A stretch of 5,832 nucleotides of DNA, from contig JAFTEP010000153.1 in assembly GCA_017453605.1 (NCBI GenBank), positions 1 through 5,832 on the forward strand, given 5' to 3'. Both the position numbers and the translations under genes were made by a program. The notes beneath the pieces are model-generated. The model saw only the letters and a list, made by a program, of their open reading frames with translations, ran no database searches and was not told the DNA's origin. Shown here one piece after another: positions 1-5,193 of the stretch (positions are counted from its first letter, which is position 1; each line of letters starts with the position of its first letter). Source of the DNA: Clostridia bacterium. Lineage in GTDB: Bacteria > Bacillota > Clostridia > Oscillospirales > SIG627.

Positions 1-2
1 AA

Positions 3-8
3 TTCCTC
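3..8 (-). promoter_or_regulatory. Shine-Dalgarno of the gene beyond the left edge
   Basis: The minus strand reads GAGGAA at 8-3, about 30 bases after the predicted start of transcription from the promoter at 44-72. At normal spacing the start codon falls a few bases outside the window. No part of the coding sequence itself can be seen. Confidence 0.6.
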
Positions 9-43
9 AAAAAATCATTCAGTAATTCGTTTTGTTTATATTA

Positions 44-72
44 ATTATATGCGATAAAACACATATTGTCAA
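44..72 (-). promoter_or_regulatory. Sigma-A promoter of a gene lying left of the window
   Basis: On the minus strand, TTGACA (72-67) and TATAAT (49-44) are separated by exactly 17 bases, a full match to the housekeeping sigma consensus. Transcription would start near position 37 and run leftward out of the window. It lies downstream of the terminator of the metal-regulator operon, so it serves a separate unit. The product is unknown because its coding sequence is not included. Confidence 0.85.
47..66. repeat. Inverted repeat inside the left-edge promoter (candidate operator)
   Basis: The plus strand reads ATATGCG, six bases, CACATAT: two 7-base arms with one non-complementary pair. It fills the spacer between the -35 and -10 boxes of the outgoing minus-strand promoter and overlaps the -10, where a repressor would block polymerase. 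The adjacent DtxR/MntR-type repressor gene is an obvious candidate binder, but that is inference. The arms do not match an operator consensus I can name with certainty, and AT-rich palindromes arise easily by chance. Confidence 0.35.
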
Positions 73-109
73 TAGTAAAATAGTGAAAACCATGTTTTTT
101 GTCCCGATG

Positions 110-143
110 AAAACCCCGGGCGCATCTTTTGAAGAGCCCGGGG
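110..143 (-). terminator. Rho-independent terminator of the ceramidase-like/metal-regulator operon
   Basis: CCCCGGGC (114-121) pairs perfectly with GCCCGGGG (136-143). An inner TCTT/AAGA stem closes a TTG loop, with three bases bulged on one side. Read on the minus strand, the hairpin is followed at once by TTTT (113-110). It lies about 35 bases after the stop of the metal-regulator gene. Confidence 0.85.
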
Positions 144-178
144 CGTGAAGACAAATTCTTCCTTATATTATCTTTATA

Positions 179-547
179 TTATCTTCTCTCTTCGAACCAC
201 TCTTTCAGTTTTGCGAAGCTCTCGTCGGAAAGCGAATGTTCGAGAAGACAGGCGTCCTCTTCGGCGGTCTCTTTTTGAACGCCGATGTGCGTCAGGAGCT
301 CGATCAGAAAGTTGTGCTTCTCGAGCGTCCTGATCGCGATCGCGTTCCCGGCGTCCGTCAGATAAAGCTGACCGTCTTCGTCTTTGCTGACAAGCCCCGA
401 GCTCGCCAGCTTTGCCATCGCGATGCTCACGCTCGGCTTTGAAAAGCCCATGTGCGCCGCGACGTCGATGCTTCGGCAGTTCCCGGATTTGTTTCTAATC
501 ATGAGGATCGCTTCAAGATAGTCTTCGCTCGACTTGTGTTGTTTCAT
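179..547 (-). CDS. MntR/DtxR-family metal-dependent transcriptional repressor
   Basis: This 122-residue protein should bind DNA as a dimer when loaded with Mn(II) or Fe(II) and repress metal-uptake or related genes. A winged helix-turn-helix spans about residues 5-65 (Ser-Lys-Pro-Ser-Val-Ser in the recognition helix region, wing ending in LYLTDAG). The metal and dimerisation domain spans 66-122. Aligned from memory with Bacillus subtilis MntR, the metal ligands are Asp9, Glu12, His78, Glu103 and His104, each offset by one residue. The sixth position, Glu99 in MntR, is Cys100 here, as in DtxR Cys102. There is no C-terminal SH3-like domain, so it has the short MntR architecture. The ATG at 547 is supported by GGAGGT six bases upstream. 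It follows the ceramidase-like gene by 49 bases on the same strand and is probably co-transcribed. Family assignment is firm; metal preference is open. Confidence 0.9.
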   Translation of the reverse strand: MKQHKSSEDYLEAILMIRNKSGNCRSIDVAAHMGFSKPSVSIAMAKLASSGLVSKDEDGQLYLTDAGNAIAIRTLEKHNFLIELLTHIGVQKETAEEDACLLEHSLSDESFAKLKEWFEERR

Positions 548-596
548 TGCGCACCTCCGGCGAGTTCGTTTGTTCTTCTTGTCCGCGGCAGGGGGG

Positions 597-1877
597 TCAG
601 TCCTGTTTGGGCGACAGCGTTTTTGCGAGTCTTATCAGTTCGTCGGTGATCTGATAGCCCGCGTTCTCGTCGAGGCAGGCTCCGAAGCAGAGCTTCGTTT
701 CGTAAAGCCTGCTCTTTTGGGTGTGGGCGTATTTCGGCGCGACGTATCCGCAGCCGGTGTTGCAGAGAGTGGCGTTGAGGACCCTCCCGAACGGCGAACG
801 CGCCTTCGCGTCGAGCCCGAATTCGGTGAAGATCTCGCCGGGGAAGCCCATCAGCACGGCGTCGCCGATCTTCAGACACTGCACCCAGACTTCTGTCTCT
901 TCGCTCTTCGGCGAGCAGTTGTAGAACATCAGGTTCGACAGCGACATCAGATCCTTTTCCTCGACGAGCTTCTGCGATTCTTCTATCAGCGCGTCGCCCT
1001 CGAGGATCCTTCTCTTCACCGGGAGCCTCGATTTCGCGCAGCCGACGTCTTCGGGCATCGGCTCGGAGGACATGATCGCCTCTTCAATCGACGCGGCGAA
1101 CTTTTCGCCCATCGTCTTGTAGAAATCTCTCGGCGGCTTGACGTGATGCTCGGCGTCGACGTGGTTGACGTCTCCTGCGGTCCCCTGGAAGAACACCGTG
1201 ACGAAATCTCTCCCGAACCTCTCGCTGAGGATCCCTGCGGCCACGGAGGAATACTGCCCGGAGTAGTTGTCGCCGTGCACCGTGTCCTGATGGCAGGCGA
1301 AACTCACCACCGCGCCCATCGGAGCGTCGTTCTCGTCGGTGACGAAGATCACCGGGACTTCTCTGTCGGGAGTCGCCGCGGGTCTGAATCCATCGGCGCA
1401 CTTGAACGTGCGGCAGTTGCCCTCGTCGTCGATGAAGTCCCTGCAGAAGGAGATCCCCTCGCACTTTGATTTTCCGAAGAAAGTCTTCGCCGGCTTAAGG
1501 CGCATATACGCGAGTATCACGCTGTCGGCGATCAGCCTGTAGACGACGTCCTTGAACGCCTCGTCGGCGTAGGCGTTGACCTGCGGCTCGTCTGTGATCG
1601 GGATGCCCTTGTGGTCGTGGGTCGCGCTCAGAAGCACCGCTTCCGGCGGGATCGGCGTGTGTTCGCTGATCCTCTTCGTCACGATATCGTGCATATCGTC
1701 CGGCATTTCGCAGGTATCTATCGCGACCGCGGCGGCGTAAACGCCGTCGTTCTCGAAAAGCGCGGTCTTGACGTGCAGAGGATCGAGCACATCCTTTGCG
1801 ACGTAGTTGGTATAGGAGCCCGCAAGATGGCAGTACAGCGGGGGAGTGATGTCTTTTTCGTAAAACGCTGCTCTCAT
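597..1877 (-). CDS. Neutral ceramidase N-terminal-domain-like protein, probable cytoplasmic metallohydrolase
   Basis: The 426-residue protein resembles the N-terminal catalytic domain of neutral/alkaline ceramidases. Signature blocks in order are DITPP (9-13), SATHDH (84-89), FACHQD near 193-198, GDVNH (235-239), FPGE (345-348) and GYVAP (377-381). By family alignment from memory, His87, His196, Glu348 and Tyr378 match the zinc ligands of the Pseudomonas enzyme. The nucleophilic serine that follows GDV in true ceramidases is Asn238 here. It has no signal peptide and no C-terminal immunoglobulin-like domain, and is much shorter than secreted ceramidases. It also has 14 cysteines, suggesting an intracellular enzyme on another substrate. 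The ATG at 1877 is preceded by AGGAG at a six-base gap and by its own promoter. It leads the operon with the metal repressor. The superfamily is fairly sure; ceramidase activity is doubtful. Confidence 0.75.
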   Translation of the reverse strand: MRAAFYEKDITPPLYCHLAGSYTNYVAKDVLDPLHVKTALFENDGVYAAAVAIDTCEMPDDMHDIVTKRISEHTPIPPEAVLLSATHDHKGIPITDEPQVNAYADEAFKDVVYRLIADSVILAYMRLKPAKTFFGKSKCEGISFCRDFIDDEGNCRTFKCADGFRPAATPDREVPVIFVTDENDAPMGAVVSFACHQDTVHGDNYSGQYSSVAAGILSERFGRDFVTVFFQGTAGDVNHVDAEHHVKPPRDFYKTMGEKFAASIEEAIMSSEPMPEDVGCAKSRLPVKRRILEGDALIEESQKLVEEKDLMSLSNLMFYNCSPKSEETEVWVQCLKIGDAVLMGFPGEIFTEFGLDAKARSPFGRVLNATLCNTGCGYVAPKYAHTQKSRLYETKLCFGACLDENAGYQITDELIRLAKTLSPKQD

Positions 1878-1908
1878 TTTTTGCTCCTCGGTTTAAAGAT
1901 TTATTTTG

Positions 1909-1937
1909 ATTTTACCATATATCCGACTTTTATTCAA
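1909..1937 (-). promoter_or_regulatory. Promoter of the ceramidase-like operon
   Basis: The minus strand shows TTGAAT (1937-1932), a 17-base spacer and TAAAAT (1914-1909), with TGG directly before the -10, which fits an extended -10. Predicted transcription starts near 1902 and gives a leader of about 25 bases containing the AGGAG ribosome binding site. It diverges from the PHP-gene promoter about 40 bases away. Confidence 0.75.
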
Positions 1938-1950
1938 GAGCTTTTTAACA

Positions 1951-1964
1951 TTTGTCCGGGCAAA
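1951..1964. repeat. Palindrome between two divergent promoters (candidate operator)
   Basis: TTTGTCCGGGCAAA is a 14-base palindrome broken only at one symmetrical pair (T opposite G). It is nearly centred between the -35 boxes of the divergent ceramidase-like and PHP promoters, 13-14 bases from each. That placement would suit a regulator acting on both genes. Which protein binds, if any, cannot be read from the sequence. Confidence 0.35.
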
Positions 1965-1978
1965 GTCCCTCTAAGCTG

Positions 1979-2007
1979 TTGACAACGCGCCCGCCGTTTG
2001 ATATACT
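1979..2007 (+). promoter_or_regulatory. Sigma-A promoter of the PHP-domain gene
   Basis: TTGACA (1979-1984) and TATACT (2002-2007) are spaced by 17 bases. Transcription should start near 2014, giving a leader of about 27 bases that carries GGAAGTGA (2027-2034) as the ribosome binding site. Confidence 0.85.
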
Positions 2008-2017
2008 TGCGGTATAT
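2001..2017. repeat. Perfect inverted repeat over the -10 and start site of the PHP-gene promoter
   Basis: ATATAC (2001-2006), a five-base gap, and GTATAT (2012-2017) form a perfect 6-base inverted repeat covering the -10 hexamer and the predicted transcription start. The position suits a repressor operator. It is short and AT-rich, so chance is a serious alternative. Confidence 0.3.
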
Positions 2018-2040
2018 TATAAAAACGGAAGTGACCTTCA

Positions 2041-2739
2041 TTGTTCAGATACGAAACTCACCTTCACACGTTCCCGGTTTCTAAATGCGCCAAAGTCGGA
2101 GTCGAGGAATCGCTGATCGCCTATAAAAAGCTCGGTCACGACGGCGTTTTCATCACGAATCACTTCATCGACGGCAACATCAACGTCGACGCTTCCCTTT
2201 CCTTTGCGGACAGACTGAAATTCTATCTTTCGGACTACGAGAAGGGGCTCGAATTCGGAAAAGAGATCGGGCTGAAGGTCTTTTTCGGCTTCGAGACTTC
2301 GTATAAGGGCACGGATTTTCTCGTCTACGGGCTCGATCCGGACTGGTTGTTTTCCAATCCGCAGATCGAAGATATGAAAAAGACAGAAGAGCTTCAGTAT
2401 TTCATGGACAGCGGAGCGCTAGTGATCCAGGCTCATCCCTACAGAGAGGCAAACTACATCGACCACATCCGGCTCTTCCCGCGCCACGTCCACGGAGTCG
2501 AGGTCGTGAACGCCTGTATGGACGATTTCGTCAACTCCATGGCGCGCCATTACGCCGAAAGCTACTCTCTTATCGAGTTCGCCGGGACCGACAACCATCG
2601 CGGCGGCTCAAAGCACCGCTTCGCGGGTATGGAAAGCGAAACGCCGATCGAAAACGAACTTGATTTCGTCAGTCGCGTGAAGGAAGGAAAAATGAAGGTC
2701 TTCACTTATTTACGGCCCGACAGCGTCTCACTGAAATGA
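2041..2739 (+). CDS. PHP-domain metal-dependent phosphoesterase/hydrolase
   Basis: This 232-residue stand-alone PHP-domain protein probably uses a two- or three-metal site to hydrolyse a phosphoester; its substrate cannot be told. The family's metal motifs appear in order: His7-x-His9 (THLHT), Asp34 and His41 (GHDG, TNHF), Glu85 (FGFE), His132 (QAHPY), and Asp184-x-His186 (GTDNH). There is no polymerase, signal-peptide or transmembrane segment, so it is cytoplasmic. Translation begins at a TTG codon, which places the THLHT strand at the usual distance from the N-terminus. GGAAGTGA lies seven bases upstream, and no in-frame ATG occurs before the first metal motif. It is transcribed alone from its own promoter, divergent from the ceramidase-like operon, and ends 11 bases before a terminator. 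Histidinol phosphatase is possible but not supported by context. Confidence 0.88.
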   Translation: MFRYETHLHTFPVSKCAKVGVEESLIAYKKLGHDGVFITNHFIDGNINVDASLSFADRLKFYLSDYEKGLEFGKEIGLKVFFGFETSYKGTDFLVYGLDPDWLFSNPQIEDMKKTEELQYFMDSGALVIQAHPYREANYIDHIRLFPRHVHGVEVVNACMDDFVNSMARHYAESYSLIEFAGTDNHRGGSKHRFAGMESETPIENELDFVSRVKEGKMKVFTYLRPDSVSLK

Positions 2740-2749
2740 ACGTAAATCA

Positions 2750-2783
2750 GCGCCCCGCCGGTCTTTACGGCGGGGCGCGTTTT
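2750..2783 (+). terminator. Rho-independent terminator after the PHP-domain gene
   Basis: An 11-bp perfect GC stem (GCGCCCCGCCG at 2750-2760, CGGCGGGGCGC at 2768-2778) closes a seven-base loop and is followed by GTTTT. It sits between converging genes, 14 bases from the stop of the lipoprotein gene. The opposite-strand tail (TGATTTACG) is poorer in T, so any bidirectional action would be weaker. Confidence 0.9.
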
Positions 2784-2792
2784 GCTGTTTGC

Positions 2793-4685
2793 TTATCCGA
2801 AATGTCTCAGCAGGGCTTTTTCCACACAGGACGCGATCAGCTTCATCCCTTCCTCGTTGGGGTGGAGCGTGTCGCCGTGGGAATATCCGCACTGGTTCGA
2901 GGTCGTGTATCCGCTTTCGGTCTGAAGATCGACTGTGTCCACACCGAGAAGCTCCGCGACTCTCTTCAGCTTTGCGTTGAACTCGCTCAGTCTGCTGCCG
3001 TCGTCGTTCCCGAGGTTCACAAAGTACGACGCCATAACTATGACGTCCGCGTCGGGATAGCGTTCGAGGAGCTTTTTCATCGTGATGTAGAACGCTTCAG
3101 CCGTGTCCTTCGGCTCGTCTTTCGTGTAGTCGAAGCCGCCCGCCAGCGATTCGTCGATGTCGCCGACCGGGTTTCTGACGTTGTAGTCGTTGGTGCCCAT
3201 ATAGACGAGGATCACGTCCGGCTCGAGCTTATATCCCGAGGCTTTGGCTGCCTCTGTGTCGCGGTGCAGGTTGACGCATCTCGACTGCCAGGTGTTCCCG
3301 TCGCCGTCGAGGATCCTCGAGCCCGACCAGGAGTTGTTCACGCAGACCTGCATTCCGGTGTCGTTCGCGAGCCGCGTCCACCAGGTGTCCGCCTGAGCAA
3401 GGCGGTCTCCGCCGCCGTAATACGAGGCGTTTCCGCCGATCGTCGAGTTGATCGCGGTGTTGTTGGAGATCCCGGCGAAGGTCGTGATGCTGTCGCCGAG
3501 CAGGGAGAAGCTCTTTCCTTCGAGGAGGCCCTTCAGCCGGGCGAGCTCGTCCGCGTTCAGCGGAGCCGGCGGTTCGATCCGCGAGAGCATTTCGAGATAG
3601 TCCTCCGGGCCTTCGGGCTCCGGCACTCCGTATATCCTCATCGCCAAAAACTGATTGGCGTTGGAGGTGCTGACCGCTCCGTTTTTGATGTTGAAGAATC
3701 CGAGGAACCTGTCGTTCCTGGTTTTTCCGGTCGCGCCTTTTAAGTACCCCAGAAACGTTCCGTCGCCCTCGTCAAGAAAACTGAGTTTCCAGCCCTTGGG
3801 AACGCTTATGGAGCCCTCCCAGTCATACCATTCGTCTTCTATGTCTCTGTCGAAGGTGATCTGGCCGGCCGGCACTTTTTCCATGAGGCGGAATTTGTTG
3901 TCCTCGTTATATCCGAGCCTGACGAGATTGAGCGTTAGCGTGTCTCCCGCTTCCGCGGCGGAGACGTTGAAGCGCATCTTCGTGACTCTCGCGCCCGAAA
4001 TAACGTCGCTCGCGAACACGGCGGAACCCGTCTCGCTCACTTCGGCGTACAGGTGCAGTTTCGGATCTTCCTCCGTCTCGTTCCCTTCTCCGACGAGAAG
4101 TTTCTCAGTCAGCCCCGAGCATAAGATCTTCACCGCGGGGGAGAGGACCTTTCCGCTCGAAGTCACGCCGCGGCACAGAGAGTCTTCGCCGCTCGCCGCG
4201 AGCACAGCCGTGTCTCCGGGAGCGCCGAAGGTCAGCGTGCAGCCGTAGGGGACGCTGATCTCGGTCTCGATCCGGTTGAGTCCCTCTTTGAGTTCGAAGG
4301 ATTTCGAGGCGGTGATCGTGTCGGTGTTCTGCGCAAGACCGGGAGTCGTGCTGACGGTGAGTCTTCCGGCCTTCTGCGCCGTGAAGTACATCACGGGAAG
4401 TTCTGCGCCTGAAAACAGGGTGTTGCCCTTGACGGTGAGACCCTTGTCGAGGGTCACCGCCTCTTTTGCAAGGTCGATGCTCTCGCCCTCGCTAGCTGAG
4501 CATTCCGCCCAGAGAGTCAGGTCGCTGTCCTGATATTTCTGCTCGTCTGCGGGCGCGGCCGCGCTCTGTGCTGCAGTTTCCGGGCCGCTCGCCGGCGCGG
4601 TGTTCGCGGCAGTCTCGGCGGGCGTCGAACACGACGCGGCGGCGAGCATTATGAGCGCCGTCAGGAGACATAAAAGCTTTTTCAT
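2793..4685 (-). CDS. Secreted lipoprotein with duplicated beta-rich module and C-terminal SGNH/GDSL hydrolase domain
   Basis: The 630-residue protein is predicted to be anchored outside the cell membrane and to remove acyl or acetyl esters, probably from a glycan; the substrate is inferred. Residues 1-18 form a lipoprotein signal (MKK, hydrophobic core, AAAS) with Cys19 as the lipidated residue. An Ala/Thr/Pro/Glu-rich linker covers 20-48. Two related beta-rich modules follow (about 55-191 and 210-354), then the SGNH domain (about 392-630). Catalytic blocks are LLGDS with Ser399, the NNSWSGSR block with Gly455, MGTNDY with Asn499, and GDTLHPN with Asp605 and His608; all are intact. The start at 4685 was chosen because GAAAGGA lies six bases upstream and it begins the signal peptide. 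The frame stays open to 4754, but that extension runs through a terminator hairpin. Hydrolase class is certain; no promoter is evident. Confidence 0.9.
   Translation of the reverse strand: MKKLLCLLTALIMLAAASCSTPAETAANTAPASGPETAAQSAAAPADEQKYQDSDLTLWAECSASEGESIDLAKEAVTLDKGLTVKGNTLFSGAELPVMYFTAQKAGRLTVSTTPGLAQNTDTITASKSFELKEGLNRIETEISVPYGCTLTFGAPGDTAVLAASGEDSLCRGVTSSGKVLSPAVKILCSGLTEKLLVGEGNETEEDPKLHLYAEVSETGSAVFASDVISGARVTKMRFNVSAAEAGDTLTLNLVRLGYNEDNKFRLMEKVPAGQITFDRDIEDEWYDWEGSISVPKGWKLSFLDEGDGTFLGYLKGATGKTRNDRFLGFFNIKNGAVSTSNANQFLAMRIYGVPEPEGPEDYLEMLSRIEPPAPLNADELARLKGLLEGKSFSLLGDSITTFAGISNNTAINSTIGGNASYYGGGDRLAQADTWWTRLANDTGMQVCVNNSWSGSRILDGDGNTWQSRCVNLHRDTEAAKASGYKLEPDVILVYMGTNDYNVRNPVGDIDESLAGGFDYTKDEPKDTAEAFYITMKKLLERYPDADVIVMASYFVNLGNDDGSRLSEFNAKLKRVAELLGVDTVDLQTESGYTTSNQCGYSHGDTLHPNEEGMKLIASCVEKALLRHFG
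3624..4523 (-). repeat. Protein-level tandem duplication within the lipoprotein
   Basis: Residues of about 55-191 and 210-354 of the lipoprotein align as two copies of one module. Each has a Ser-Gly-Ala strand near its start (92-94 and 230-232). The best-conserved block is ISVP-x-G-x-x-L-x-F followed by G-D and a Leu, beginning at residues 143 and 293. Each copy ends in a hydrophobic strand plus Gly (KILCSG, RIYG). The DNA copies have diverged, so the duplication is old. The modules may bind carbohydrate, but no known binding motif is recognisable. Confidence 0.6.
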
Positions 4686-4714
4686 ATCCGTTCCTTTCTT
4701 TATTTGTGAGTGTG

Positions 4715-4751
4715 AAAACGGCGCGGTAATGCCGATTGCATAACCGCGCCG
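4715..4751 (-). terminator. Rho-independent terminator after the zinc-ribbon gene
   Basis: CGGCGCGGT (4719-4727) pairs with ACCGCGCCG (4743-4751). After one A-A mismatch, ATGC/GCAT adds four more pairs, closing a five-base loop. On the minus strand it is followed at once by TTTT (4718-4715). It lies about 40 bases past the zinc-ribbon stop and about 17 bases before the ribosome binding site of the lipoprotein gene, so it may act as a partial terminator between the two. Confidence 0.85.
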
Positions 4752-4791
4752 CAAGAAACGATCTGATCTTATTGCGACAAGCCGTCTCTTC

Positions 4792-5073
4792 TCAGTTCGC
4801 CTGAGCTCTCATTTCCGCAAAGCACTCGCTGCAGTAAACGGGCTGGTCGTTCTTCGGCTCAAAGGGAACCTTGGCTTCCTTGCCGCACTTAGCGCAAACG
4901 GTGGTGAACATTTCTCTGGGTGCTTTGCCCTGACGCTTTCTCGCGTCCCTGCAAGCCTTGCATCTCTGAGGGTCGTTCTGGAAGCCCTTCTCAGCAAAGA
5001 ATTCCTGCTCGCCGGCGGTGAAAACGAATTCCTGTCCGCAATCCTTGCATACTAACGTCTTGTCCTCGTACAT
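4792..5073 (-). CDS. Small zinc-ribbon protein with four CxxC motifs
   Basis: This 93-residue cytoplasmic protein has four CxxC knuckles: Cys9/Cys12, Cys38/Cys41, Cys60/Cys63 and Cys81/Cys84. The first pair of knuckles (25 residues apart) matches the small Firmicutes family annotated as a probable zinc-ribbon domain. The second pair is a CxxC-x17-CxxC motif, also a recognised zinc-binding domain. The protein should therefore bind two zinc ions. A basic stretch (RDARKRQGK, 42-50) joins the two, compatible with nucleic-acid contact. The function of the family is not established. The ATG at 5073 is preceded by GAGGTAA. It lies 120 bases downstream of the sigma-factor gene on the same strand, with a structured spacer between, and is followed by a terminator. 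Confidence 0.85.
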   Translation of the reverse strand: MYEDKTLVCKDCGQEFVFTAGEQEFFAEKGFQNDPQRCKACRDARKRQGKAPREMFTTVCAKCGKEAKVPFEPKNDQPVYCSECFAEMRAQAN

Positions 5074-5193
5074 TGCCTTTTTACCTCGCTTGGTTAAAAA
5101 AATTATTATTCACCCGCGGGCGGTATCACACCGCCTCCTCCGCTCTCGCGGCGCTCGTTTCGAGCCGCGCGGGCATTTTGTCATTCGTCGGAG
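5074..5193 (-). other. Structured GC-rich spacer between sigma-factor and zinc-ribbon genes
   Basis: Two stable inverted repeats lie here. CGCGGC/GCCGCG (5147-5152 with 5164-5169) encloses an inner TCG/CGA around TTT. GGCGGT/ACCGCC (5119-5124 with 5130-5135) has a five-base loop. On the minus strand the second hairpin is followed, after 16 bases, by seven T residues (5102-5096). It could be a weak terminator of the sigma-factor transcript, a structured leader of the zinc-ribbon mRNA, or a dispersed repeat. No clear promoter for the zinc-ribbon gene was found. Confidence 0.4.

Noticed and set aside
67..72. Similarity of the two window ends (CTATTGACA at both) as possible element termini
   Set aside because: The shared bases are only the -35 box plus three bases and are in the same orientation. 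Nothing mobile is encoded between them.
534..1469. Long plus-strand open frame (311 codons) opposite the ceramidase-like gene
   Set aside because: Its translation is rich in Arg, Val, Glu and His with no recognisable domain. It lies wholly antisense to conserved genes and has no ribosome binding site in keeping with its neighbours. It is a product of GC-rich codon use on the other strand.
2736..3743. Plus-strand open frame (335 codons) overlapping the PHP stop and running antisense to the lipoprotein gene
   Set aside because: It begins at the stop of the PHP gene and passes through the terminator hairpin. It is antisense to the conserved SGNH domain, and its composition is arginine/valine rich without motifs.
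4686..4754. N-terminal extension of the lipoprotein by 23 codons
   Set aside because: It would translate through a terminator hairpin and bury the lipoprotein signal peptide. A good ribosome binding site precedes the internal ATG at 4685.
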